Below, in pieces: positions 7,897 to 16,124 of a stretch of 64,000 bases of DNA. This DNA is from Gaiellaceae bacterium (lineage in GTDB: Bacteria > Actinomycetota > Thermoleophilia > Gaiellales > Gaiellaceae). Each line of letters starts with the position of its first letter. Position 1 is the first letter of the stretch. The notes beneath the pieces were generated by a model. It made no database searches and was not told the origin of the DNA. It saw only the letters and a program-made list of their open reading frames with translations. A program made the translations under genes and the position numbers. The stretch lies in the NCBI GenBank assembly GCA_030446625.1, contig JAUJMY010000001.1, positions 169,496-233,495 on the forward strand. The letters are read 5' to 3'.

Positions 7897-8930
7897 CTAG
7901 TACTCGAGCCCGCTGCGGCGCTCGTGCCGCTCGAGCGCGAGCTCGATCAGCCGGTCGAGCAGCTCCTCGTACGGGATTCCCGACGCCTCGAAGAGGCGCG
8001 CGTAGACGCTCGTGGACGTGAAGCCCGGGATCGTGTTGATCTCGTTGACGACCACTTCGCCGCCCTCGCGGACGAAGAAGTCCACGCGCGCCATGCCCTC
8101 GCACTCGGTGGCGACGAAGGACTCGATCGCGAGCTCCTGCACGCGGGCGGCCGTCTCCTCGGGGATGCGCGCGGGGACGATGATGTCGGAGGCGCCCTCG
8201 TCGTACTTCGCCGCGTAGTCGTACCACTCGGCGTGCGGGACGATCTCGCCCACGACGGACGCGATCGGCGGCGGGCGCAGGTTTCCGAGCACGCCGCACT
8301 CGACCTCCGTGCCGGCGACGAACTCCTCGACGAGAACCTTCTCGTCGTGGCGCCGCGCGAGCGCGACCGCGGGCGCGAGCTCGCTCTCGTCGTGCACCTT
8401 TGTGATCCCGACGGAGGAGCCGAGCCGCGCCGGCTTCACGAAGACGGGGTAGCCGAACGGGTTCTCGACCGCGTCGCCGAGCCGGAGCGTGACGTTGCGC
8501 GCCACGGGGATGTCTCGGTCGCGCAGGACGGCCTTGAACAGGTCCTTGTCCATGCAGAGGGCGGAGCCCGCGACTCCGGCGCCGACGTACGGCACGTCCG
8601 CCAGCTCGAGCAGCCCCTGGACGGTGCCGTCCTCCCCGAACGGCCCGTGGAGGATCGGCAGCACGACGTCGACGCTCTGCAGCGTCCGCGCCGGCTGCGA
8701 GTCCGCGACGACGGGCAGCGTCTCGGCGGTCCCGTCCGTGCCTTGTAACAACGTGTTACTTGGGCCCGAACCCAGCGCCCAGCGGCCGTCGCGGCCTATC
8801 TCCACCTCCACCAGCTCGTACCGCTCGGATCGAGCGCGGCCGCCACGGAGCGCGCGGACGCCAGCGAGATCGGATGCTCGCTCGACCGCCCACCCATGAG
8901 GATCGCGACGCGGCGCTTGCCCGGCGTCAT
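7897..8930 (-). CDS. ddl: D-alanine--D-alanine ligase, frameshifted near residue 36
   Basis: Makes the D-Ala-D-Ala dipeptide of peptidoglycan. The start MTPGKRRVAILMGGRSSEHPISL lies in one frame (ATG at 8930); the rest continues in another from ERYELVEVEIGRDG. The switch falls near 8826-8832, where a CCGAG would need one more C, so a single-base deletion is the simplest cause. Downstream are the ATP-grasp hallmarks: LPILHGPFGEDGTVQG, MDKDLFKAVL, GYPVFVKPARLGSSVGI, VLVEEFVAGTEVEC, ARVDFFVREGG and VVNEINTIPGFT. The gene is essential in cell-wall bacteria, so a read or assembly error is more likely than true loss. Last gene of the minus-strand envelope cluster. It contains an AT-rich palindrome (8741-8764). 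Confidence 0.88.
8741..8764. repeat. AT-rich palindrome inside ddl (copy 1)
   Basis: Core GTAACA-ACG-TGTTAC followed by TTGG. It resembles a perfect palindrome at about 52730-52753 in the amidase gene. It lies in frame and encodes a SNTLLQ peptide. Confidence 0.5.
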
Positions 8931-9149
8931 GTGTCTGCGGCCGCGCTTGCCGGGCGGGCGGGGGAGGGTGCGGGGGAACTTTCGCGAAAGCGGAAGCTCC
9001 GAGGTCGGCAACGCCGACCGAAGAAACCGGGAGGTTCCCCGCCGGCAAGAAGGGGGCTCGTGGGGGAAGCATGGTTTCCCCCACGGGAGCGAGCCGCAGG
9101 CGCGCGACCCGTCCTCCCATGAGGATCGCGACGCGGCCCTTGCGCGCGC
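8931..9149. other. intergenic stretch with hairpins and a remnant of a second ddl start
   Basis: Between ddl and pknB. On the minus strand a frame opening at the GTG of 9153, overlapping the pknB stop as GTGA, reads VSARKGRVAILMGGR and is then lost. This is homologous, though not identical, to the ddl N-terminus. The stretch also holds a 12-bp perfect palindrome (8979-8990, CTTTCGCGAAAG), a GGTCGGC/GCCGACC hairpin (9003-9019) and a strong CGTGGGGGAA/TTCCCCCACG hairpin (9059-9085). It looks like the scar of a deleted tandem ddl gene. Confidence 0.55.
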
Positions 9150-11105
9150 TCACGGGAACGGCTCGGTCTCCGGCGGCTCGACCGTTGGCTCGGGCTCCAC
9201 GTAGCGGCCGACGGTTATCGTTACGGCCGTTCCCGGCCGCGCCTGCGTGCCGCCGCCGGGGCTCTGCTCGAGCACGACGTTCTCCAGCGACGGGACGTCG
9301 GTGTTGCGGGTCGCCTGGCGGACGCAGACCCGGGAGCTGCGCAGCGTCTCGGCCGCGGTCTCGCGGTGTAGGCTCTTCACGTGGGGGACGCTCGACGTCG
9401 CGGGCCCCTTCGAGAGTCTGAGCGTCAGGGTCGACCGGCGCGCGACGAACGCGCCGCCGCTCGGGTCCTGGTCGACGACGATCCCGCGCGCCTCGGTCGA
9501 CTCCACGTCGCGTCGCGCGACGGCGAGTCCCGCCGCCTGCAGCGTCGCCGCTGCGCTCTCGTACGGCTGCCCGACGACCGAAGGGATGCCGATCGGCTTC
9601 GGCCCCCGCGAGACGTTGATCCGGACGGTCGAGCCCTGGTTCACCCGCTCGCCCGGCGCGGGCGACTGGGCCGTCACGGTGTTCACCTCCTTCTCGGAGT
9701 TGATCTCGACGACCCTCGGCTTCAGCTTCCGCGCCGTCAGCTCGGCGACCGCCTCGTCGCGCGTGTCGCCGCGCACGTCGGGCACCGTCGCCTTCGGCGG
9801 CCCCGACGAGACGTAGATCGTCACCTCGTCGGTCGCACGGTCGATGCGGTCGCCCGGGTCCGGGTCCTGGTCGAAGACGAAGCCGACCGGCTGCTTCCCG
9901 CTCGGCTTGCGGACGACGCGGTACTCGAGCTGCTTCTCGATCAGCTCGTTCACCGCGAGCGATTCGCGCCTCCCCTCGAGGAACGGCACCGCCACCGGCT
10001 TCGTCTCGTCGAGCTGGTCCTGGATCTGGTTGTAGACGTACCAGCCGAACGCCGCGGCCGCGAGGACCAGCAGGAGCGTCACGAGCCACGGCCAGATCGG
10101 GCGCGGGCGGCGCGGGTCGTCGTCGTACTCGTAGTAGGGCGGCGGCTCCGCGTAGGGACGCGTCGGCACCGTCTCGCGGACGCGAGTCGGCGCGCGCGTG
10201 ATCGTCGTCGGCATCGCGCTCGGACGCGAGATGATCGCCGTCGCCGCGTCCGTCGTCTCCGGGCTCACGGCGATCCCCGCCGCGACGCGCGCGAGATCGG
10301 CGTCCATCTCCTCCGCCGTCTGGTACCGCTCGTCGGGGTCCTTCGCGAGCGCGCGCATCACGATCAGGTCGAGGTCGCGCGGGATGTCCGGGCGGAGGGT
10401 CGAGGGCAGCGGCGGCGTCGAGGAGAGGTGCTTCATCGCGATCTCGACCGGCGTGTCGCCCGTGAACGGGACGCGCCCGGTGAGCAGCTCGTAGAGGACG
10501 ACTCCGAGCGAGTAGACGTCGGAGCGCTGGTCGACCTGCGTCCCGCGCGCCTGCTCCGGCGAGAGGTACTGGGCGGTGCCGACGATCGACCCGGCCTCCG
10601 TCATCTGGCTCGCGCCCGCGCGCGCGATGCCGAAGTCCGTCACCTTCAGGCGCCCGTCCCCGTCGTCGAGGACGTTGTGCGGCTTGATGTCGCGGTGGAC
10701 GATCTTGTTCCGGTGCGCGAAGCGGAGCGCGGAGAGGATCTGGCGCGCGTAGTCGATTGCGACGCGCACGGGGGCGGGCCCGCGGGCGTTGATGAGCTCC
10801 TTCAGGTTGCGCCCGTCCAGGTGCTCCATCGCGATGTAGTAGGTGCCCTCCGCCTCGCCGCGGTCGTAGATCGAGACGATGTTCGGATGCGAGAGACCTG
10901 CGGCGTTCTTGGCCTCGCGGCGGAAGCGCTCGACGAACTGCTCGTCGTTCGCGTGCCGGTCGTTCAGGATCTTGATCGCGACCCGGCGACCGAGCTCCTG
11001 GTCCTCCGCGAGGTACACGTTCGCCATGCCTCCGGCGCCGAGTCGGCGGATGATGCGGTAGCGCCCGTCGAAGAGCGTGTCGATCAGCGTGTCGGAGACA
11101 GGCAT
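9150..11105 (-). CDS. pknB: Ser/Thr protein kinase PknB with four PASTA domains
   Basis: 651 residues. Residues about 14-275 are the kinase: LGAGGMANVY loop, VAIKIL lysine, VHRDIKPHNVL, TDFGIARAG, GTAQYLSPEQARG. A juxtamembrane linker rich in Thr and Tyr (TITRAPTRVRETVPTRPY) offers phosphorylation sites for FHA partners. One membrane helix (about 345-365) is followed by four PASTA repeats (VPDVRGDTRDEAV, IPSVVGQPYESAA and two more divergent ones), which bind muropeptides or lipid II in known PknB proteins. It would phosphorylate cell-division and wall proteins. Its gene lies 19 bases after pbpA. Confidence 0.95.
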   Translation of the reverse strand: MPVSDTLIDTLFDGRYRIIRRLGAGGMANVYLAEDQELGRRVAIKILNDRHANDEQFVERFRREAKNAAGLSHPNIVSIYDRGEAEGTYYIAMEHLDGRNLKELINARGPAPVRVAIDYARQILSALRFAHRNKIVHRDIKPHNVLDDGDGRLKVTDFGIARAGASQMTEAGSIVGTAQYLSPEQARGTQVDQRSDVYSLGVVLYELLTGRVPFTGDTPVEIAMKHLSSTPPLPSTLRPDIPRDLDLIVMRALAKDPDERYQTAEEMDADLARVAAGIAVSPETTDAATAIISRPSAMPTTITRAPTRVRETVPTRPYAEPPPYYEYDDDPRRPRPIWPWLVTLLLVLAAAAFGWYVYNQIQDQLDETKPVAVPFLEGRRESLAVNELIEKQLEYRVVRKPSGKQPVGFVFDQDPDPGDRIDRATDEVTIYVSSGPPKATVPDVRGDTRDEAVAELTARKLKPRVVEINSEKEVNTVTAQSPAPGERVNQGSTVRINVSRGPKPIGIPSVVGQPYESAAATLQAAGLAVARRDVESTEARGIVVDQDPSGGAFVARRSTLTLRLSKGPATSSVPHVKSLHRETAAETLRSSRVCVRQATRNTDVPSLENVVLEQSPGGGTQARPGTAVTITVGRYVEPEPTVEPPETEPFP

Positions 11106-11124
11106 CCCTCTACACCGTAGGGGT

Positions 11125-12591
11125 TCAACGGGAGCCGACCAGTGCCTGCATCACCGAGCGCGCGATCGGCGCCGCGGTCTGGCCGCCGGTGCTCCGTTGC
11201 TCCTCGACGAAGACGGCGATCGCGACGCGTGGCCGGTCGACGGGAGCGAAGCCGATGAAGGCGACCGTGTTCAGGCCGGCGCGGCCCGTCTCGGCGGTGC
11301 CGGTCTTCCCCGCCACGGACACGCCCGGGATCGCGGCGTTGCCGCCCGTGCCGCCTTCGACGACCGCCCGCATCTGCGTCGTCAGCGCGTCGGCGTTCTG
11401 CGCCTCGATCGCGCGTCCGAGGACGTCCGGGTCCGTCTTCGCGACGACCTTGCCGCGCGGGCCGACGACGCGCTCGACGACGTACGGCCGCATGACCTTG
11501 CCCTCGTTCGCGACCGCAGCCGCGACCATCGCCATCTGGAGCGGCGTCACCAGCAGCCGCTCCTGCCCGAACGCGAGGCGGCCGGGGTCGACGTCGAAGT
11601 CCTTCTCGGGCACGTACAGCTTGCCCTCCTCGTACAGCCCGCTCGCGACGCGCTCGTCCATCGGCGTCTCGAGCGGCACCTTCGAGTAGAAGCCGAACCG
11701 GCGCGCGTGCTCGAGGATCCTGCGGCCTCCGAGCTCCTTGCCGATGTTGCAGAAGACGGAGTTGATCGAGTACTGCATCGCCTGGACGAAGTTCACGGTC
11801 CCGAACGGCGAGGACGTGTCGTAGTTCGACACGCGGCGGTTGTACTCGACGCAGTAGCCGGGGTCGTGGAACGTGGACGCGAGGCTGTAGCGGCCGCTGT
11901 CGAGCGCCGCTGACGAGGTGACGACCTTGAACGTCGAGCCCGGCGCGTAGAGGCCGTGCGTCGCGCGGTTGAAGAGGGCGTTCGGCTCGCGACACTGCGC
12001 GCGGATCCGCTTGATCCGGTTGAAGCGCCCCTCGACGAGGTTCGGGTCGTACGTCGGCGAGGAGGCGAGGACGAGCACCCGCCCGGTGCGCGGCTCGACC
12101 GCGGCGACCGCCCCGCAGCGGTTCCCGAGCGCCTGCAGCGCCGCCCGCTGCGCGTCCGGCCGCAGCGTCAGGACGACGTCGTTCCCCTCGATCGTCGTGC
12201 CGCGCAGGCGGTCCAGCTGCGTGTCGAGCACGGTGGTCAGGTTCGTGTTCGCGCCGGTCAGGTAGTCGTTCAGCGAGCGCTCGATCCCCGCGCGCGAGCG
12301 CATCTGCGTCGAATAGCCGACCACGTGGGCCGTTAGGCCCCGCTCCGGGTAGCGGCGGAAGTAGAGCCTGCGCCCGCTGACCCTGCGCGTCCTGTTCTCC
12401 GCGAGGACGCGCCCGCTCGCGGCGAGGATCCGGCCGCGCTTGATCGAGAACTCCGCGACGCGCTGCACCGCGTTGTCCTGGCGGTCGTTGAGGCCGGCCG
12501 CGGCCCACGTCTGCCAGTACGTGGTGGCGACGATCAGTGCCGCGATCAGCGTCACGCCGGCGACGGCGAGGCGGGTGATCTGGCGGTTCAC
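11125..12591 (-). CDS. pbpA: penicillin-binding protein 2-type transpeptidase (PbpA)
   Basis: 488 residues. N-terminal membrane anchor (LAVAGVTLIAALIVATTYW), a dimerisation region with GRILAASGRVLAEN, then the transpeptidase domain: YAPGSTFKVV with the SxxK catalytic serine, YSINSVFCN as SxN, and VAGKTGTAE as KTG. It cross-links peptidoglycan on the outer membrane face. The start GTG at 12591 overlaps the ftsW stop by 4 bases, so the two are translationally coupled, as usual for SEDS/class B PBP pairs. Length and order fit actinobacterial PbpA. Confidence 0.95.
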   Translation of the reverse strand: MNRQITRLAVAGVTLIAALIVATTYWQTWAAAGLNDRQDNAVQRVAEFSIKRGRILAASGRVLAENRTRRVSGRRLYFRRYPERGLTAHVVGYSTQMRSRAGIERSLNDYLTGANTNLTTVLDTQLDRLRGTTIEGNDVVLTLRPDAQRAALQALGNRCGAVAAVEPRTGRVLVLASSPTYDPNLVEGRFNRIKRIRAQCREPNALFNRATHGLYAPGSTFKVVTSSAALDSGRYSLASTFHDPGYCVEYNRRVSNYDTSSPFGTVNFVQAMQYSINSVFCNIGKELGGRRILEHARRFGFYSKVPLETPMDERVASGLYEEGKLYVPEKDFDVDPGRLAFGQERLLVTPLQMAMVAAAVANEGKVMRPYVVERVVGPRGKVVAKTDPDVLGRAIEAQNADALTTQMRAVVEGGTGGNAAIPGVSVAGKTGTAETGRAGLNTVAFIGFAPVDRPRVAIAVFVEEQRSTGGQTAAPIARSVMQALVGSR

Positions 12592-13859
12592 GCCTGCCTG
12601 CCGCCGAGCGCGTTCGCGCGGTTCGAGACGAGCAGGAGCCCCGCGAGCAGGACGAAGTTCGCGAGCACGCTCGAGCCGCCGTAGCTGACGAAGGGGAGCG
12701 TGATGCCCGTCAGCGGGATCAGCCGCAGGATCCCGCCGAGGATGATGAACGTTTGGAGCGCGAACCCGAACGTGAGGCCCGCGGCGAGCAGCTTCGAGAA
12801 GCCGTCGCCGGCGAGGAGCGCGGTGCGGAAGCCGCGCACCACGAAGAGCATGTAGACGAGGAGCAGCGCGGAGACGCCGACGAGCCCGAGCTCCTGCGCG
12901 AGCGCCGAGTAGATGAAATCGGTCTTCAGGTACGGGATCAGCGGCGTGCCCTCGGTCGTCGTCACCGTGCCGCGGCCGAGCCCCGTGCCGCCAAAGCCGC
13001 CGTTCGCCATCGAGAAGTGCGACTGGACGATCTGGTAGCCCTCGTTCTCGGCGCGCGACCAGGGGTCGAGCCACACCGCGACGCGCTGCTGCACGCGCGG
13101 GACGAGCTGATAGAGCACGTACGAGCCGCCCACGAAGAGCGCGAGGCCCGCGGCGGCGAAGATCGCGCGCCCCGTCGCGACGTAGAGCATCCCGAGGAAG
13201 ATCCCGAAGTAGAGGAGCGCGCTGCCGAGGTCGTTCGTCTGGACGAGGACGAGCATCGCCCCGCCCCAGATCGCGAGCAGCGGCCCGAAATCCTTCAGCC
13301 GGCCCTGCGCCAGCACCTCGCGCTTCTCGCGCAGGTAGCCCGCGAGGAAGACGATCAGCATCAGCTTCGCGATCTCGCCGGGTTGGAACTGGAAGGGCCC
13401 GACCCGGACCCACAGGCGCGCGCCGTTCACGGTCGTCCCGATCAGCGGCAGCGCCGGCAGCATCAGGAGCACGATCGCGCCGACGCCGAAGAGGTAGCGG
13501 TACGCCTCGAGGCGCCGGTAGTCGCGGCGCAGGAGGACGAGCGTCGCCGAGAAGAAGGCGACCGCGATCACGACCCACATTCCCTGCCGGAGCGCGTCCT
13601 CGGGGTCGAGGCGGTAGATCTCGGTCAGGCCGATCGCGGTCAGGAGCGCGGCCATCGGCAGCAGGTACGGGTCGGCGTACGGGACGGTGAAGCGGGCGAC
13701 GACGTGCGCCACGAGGTAGAGCGCGATGAAGAACGCGGCGTACGAGAGCGACTCCGTCGAGACCTCGGACTGCCGCGCGACGTAGACGCTCGCGAAGCCG
13801 ACCCCGGTCAGGATCCCGACGACGAGCAGGTTCAGGAGCTCGCGGTTCCGGGCCGTCAC
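12588..13859 (-). CDS. ftsW: SEDS peptidoglycan glycosyltransferase FtsW/RodA
   Basis: 423 residues, multi-pass membrane protein with about ten to twelve helices. SEDS signatures are present: GARLWVRVGPFQFQPGEIAKL with the catalytic region, QTNDLGSALLYFGIF, AENEGYQIVQSHFSMANGGFGGTGLG, and GITLPFVSYGGSSVLANF at the C-terminus. It polymerises lipid II with its partner PBP, whose gene overlaps this one. In actinobacteria this locus copy is usually called RodA, so FtsW versus RodA cannot be settled from sequence alone. It overlaps the phosphatase gene upstream by 4 bases. Confidence 0.92.
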   Translation of the reverse strand: MTARNRELLNLLVVGILTGVGFASVYVARQSEVSTESLSYAAFFIALYLVAHVVARFTVPYADPYLLPMAALLTAIGLTEIYRLDPEDALRQGMWVVIAVAFFSATLVLLRRDYRRLEAYRYLFGVGAIVLLMLPALPLIGTTVNGARLWVRVGPFQFQPGEIAKLMLIVFLAGYLREKREVLAQGRLKDFGPLLAIWGGAMLVLVQTNDLGSALLYFGIFLGMLYVATGRAIFAAAGLALFVGGSYVLYQLVPRVQQRVAVWLDPWSRAENEGYQIVQSHFSMANGGFGGTGLGRGTVTTTEGTPLIPYLKTDFIYSALAQELGLVGVSALLLVYMLFVVRGFRTALLAGDGFSKLLAAGLTFGFALQTFIILGGILRLIPLTGITLPFVSYGGSSVLANFVLLAGLLLVSNRANALGGRQA

Positions 13860-14848
13860 CGCAGCACGCCCCAGACGACGAGCGCGGCGATCAGCAGCAG
13901 GGCCAGGACCAGGGCGAGCGTCGCGAGCACGCGCGGGCCGCGCCCGTCGCCGCGCTCGGCGGCCGGCGCCGGAGCCGATTCCGCCTGCGTGTCGTCGAAC
14001 ATCCGCACCGCTTCCTCCGGCGCGACGACCATCGTGTCGATCGCGGGAACGGCGTCGAGCTCCGAGAGCGTGTCCTCGTCGTCCGCGTCCACGGCGGGCA
14101 AGCGCGCGGTCGCGTCCTCGTCCGCCTCGGCGCCGCCCTCCGCGACGTCGAACACGACGACGGTGATGTTGTCCTCGCCGCCACCGCGGTTGGCCGCCGC
14201 GACGAGCGTCCGCGCGGCGGCCTCGAGGTCGTCGCGGTGCTCCTGCACGATCCCGGCGATCGTGCCGTCGTCGATCATGTCGGTGAGGCCGTCGGAGCAG
14301 AGGAGGAAGACGTCGCCCGGGCGCGGCTCGATCGGGAACGTGTCCACGTCGACGTCCGCGTCCGTGCCGACGGCGCGCGTGATCACCGAGCGCTGGGGGT
14401 GCGTCTGCGCCTCCTCGGCGGACAGCCTGCCGCTGCGCACGAGCTCTGCGACGAGCGAGTGGTCCTCGGTGAGCTGCTGGAGCGCGCCGTCGCGCAGGAG
14501 GTACGCCCGGGAGTCGCCGACGTGGCCGATCCAGACGACGCCAGCGTCGACGAGCGCGGCCGTGATCGTCGTGCCCATGCCCGAAGCGTCGGGGTCTTCG
14601 CTCGAGCGCTTGTAGACGCGGCGGTTCGCCTCCTGGACGAGCGCCTCGACGCGCTCCCTCCCGTCGCCGCTCCCGCTCGAGCCCTCCTCGAGCGCAGCCG
14701 CTGCGAGGCGCGAAGCGACCTCGCCCGCCTGGGCTCCGCCCATCCCGTCGGCGATCGCGAAGAGCGGCGGCTGCACGACGTACGCGTCCTCGTTCCGCCG
14801 GCGCCTGCGGCCGGGATCGCTGAGCGCGGCCTGCCGGCCCACCCTCAC
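13856..14848 (-). CDS. pstP: PP2C-family Ser/Thr phosphatase (PstP)
   Basis: 330 residues. Catalytic PP2C domain (about 1-240): RRRRNEDAYVV, IADGMGGAQAGEVAS with the metal-binding DGMGG, VWIGHVGDSRAYLL, LLCSDGLTDMI and GGGEDNITVVVF. An acidic linker leads to one C-terminal membrane helix, placing the enzyme on the cytosolic face of the membrane. It reverses phosphorylation by the kinases of this cluster. 4-bp overlaps on both sides show an operon with fhaB and ftsW. Confidence 0.93.
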   Translation of the reverse strand: MRVGRQAALSDPGRRRRRNEDAYVVQPPLFAIADGMGGAQAGEVASRLAAAALEEGSSGSGDGRERVEALVQEANRRVYKRSSEDPDASGMGTTITAALVDAGVVWIGHVGDSRAYLLRDGALQQLTEDHSLVAELVRSGRLSAEEAQTHPQRSVITRAVGTDADVDVDTFPIEPRPGDVFLLCSDGLTDMIDDGTIAGIVQEHRDDLEAAARTLVAAANRGGGEDNITVVVFDVAEGGAEADEDATARLPAVDADDEDTLSELDAVPAIDTMVVAPEEAVRMFDDTQAESAPAPAAERGDGRGPRVLATLALVLALLLIAALVVWGVLR

Positions 14849-15321
14849 GGGTCGTACCTCAGGTCCGTCTCCCCGACGCGCACGACGTCGCCGCGCGCGA
14901 GCTTCTGCGGCCGCTCGATCCGGATTCCGTTCACGAACGTCCCGTTCGTCGACCCCTCGTCGTGCAGCCAGACGCCGTCGTCGCGCGGGTCGAAGCGCGC
15001 GTGCGCGGCCGACGCGAACTGGTCGCCGCGGAGCTCGATCGTGTTCTGCGCGCTGCGGCCGACGGTGATCGCCGCCGAGTCGAGCACGTGCTCCTCGCCT
15101 GTCGGCAGCGTCGGGCTCTTGAGCACGACCAGGCGCCCGCGGTCGCGGGGTCGCGCGAGCGGAGCCGCGTGCCCCGGCGCGAGCACCATGCTCTCCTGCG
15201 GCGCCCGGATGTCGCGGCTCGCGCTGCGCACGATGCGCCAGATGAAGAGGTAGAGGAGGACGAGGAAGCCGATCTTCAGGATGAGCAGCAGCTCGTCGAC
15301 GGAGAGCGACTCGGCGTTCAC
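14845..15321 (-). CDS. fhaB: FHA-domain protein FhaB (FipA-like)
   Basis: 158 residues. A short N-terminus with a membrane helix (ILKIGFLVLLYLFIWRIV) precedes an FHA domain: AITVGRSAQNTIEL, FASAAHARF, DEGSTNGTFVNG. FHA domains bind phosphothreonine, so this protein should dock to PknB-phosphorylated partners at the division site. The GTG at 15321 overlaps the fhaA stop by 4 bases and gives the complete membrane anchor. Confidence 0.92.
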   Translation of the reverse strand: MNAESLSVDELLLILKIGFLVLLYLFIWRIVRSASRDIRAPQESMVLAPGHAAPLARPRDRGRLVVLKSPTLPTGEEHVLDSAAITVGRSAQNTIELRGDQFASAAHARFDPRDDGVWLHDEGSTNGTFVNGIRIERPQKLARGDVVRVGETDLRYDP

Positions 15322-16094
15322 GTCCGTTCCCGCCGGAACACGACCTCGGTCTCCCCGATGACGAGCCGGTCGCCGTCCTCGAGCTTGGCCCGCTTGAGCC
15401 GTCGCCCGTTCACCTCGATGCCGTTCGTCGAGTCGAGGTCGACGATCCAGTACGACGCGCCTTCCTGCCGCACCTCCGCGTGGCGGCGCGAGACGTTCGA
15501 GTCCGAGAGCTGCACGTCGCACTCCTTGGAGCGCCCGATCAGGACGCGCCGCTTGTCGACGTCGCGACGCCCGCCGTCCCAGCGCAGCGTCACGCGCTCC
15601 TGCTCGACGCCGAGCTCGCCCGGCGTGACCGCCTGCGTCGGCTCCGGGGCGGCCTTGGGCCGGTAGATCATCGTGTGCCCCGGCTCCGCCTGCGGGCTCG
15701 GCTCGCCGGGCGAGGGCGCGCGGCGCTCCGGCTGCGTCATCCGCACCGCGATCCCGAACTCGCCCAGGTCGAGGTCGGGGTCGGTCTCGAGCAGCACCTT
15801 CGGCGAGGTCAGCAGCGCGTACCCCTCGCGCCGCGCGTGCTCGGCGAGGTGGATCTGGAGCTCCTCGACGAGCGACTGCTCGTAGCTCTCGAACTGCGCC
15901 CGATCCTCGGGCGAGAGGTAGACGCTGTACTCGTTCGGCGCGTACACGCGCGAGACGGAGACGTTCCGGTGGTCGTCCATCTCCTTCGTGAGCTTCCGCG
16001 CCAGCTCGATCGGCTGCACGTTCGCGCGGAAGGCGCGGCCGAACATGCCCTCGAACAGGGCCTCGATCTTCTGCTCGATGCTGCGGAGGACCAT
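15318..16094 (-). CDS. fhaA: DUF3662/FHA-domain protein FhaA
   Basis: 258 residues. The N-terminal DUF3662 (FhaA N) domain starts MVLRSIEQKIEALFEGMFGRAF and runs to about residue 125. A proline-rich linker with HTMIYRP follows, and the C-terminal FHA domain shows VLIGRSKECDVQLSDSNVSRRHAEV and LDSTNGIEVNG. In mycobacteria FhaA binds phosphorylated MviN and PknB substrates and slows wall synthesis. First gene of the tight fhaA-fhaB-pstP-ftsW-pbpA chain. Confidence 0.94.
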   Translation of the reverse strand: MVLRSIEQKIEALFEGMFGRAFRANVQPIELARKLTKEMDDHRNVSVSRVYAPNEYSVYLSPEDRAQFESYEQSLVEELQIHLAEHARREGYALLTSPKVLLETDPDLDLGEFGIAVRMTQPERRAPSPGEPSPQAEPGHTMIYRPKAAPEPTQAVTPGELGVEQERVTLRWDGGRRDVDKRRVLIGRSKECDVQLSDSNVSRRHAEVRQEGASYWIVDLDSTNGIEVNGRRLKRAKLEDGDRLVIGETEVVFRRERT

Positions 16095-16124
16095 GGCGGA
16101 CCGCTTCTACCCCGTCCGCCGATC

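Noticed and set aside
7897-10089. 730-codon frame joining ddl with sequence opposite pknB
   Set aside because: Only the part up to about 8825 is Ddl; the upstream part is an out-of-frame reading through pknB on the same strand and has no own motifs.
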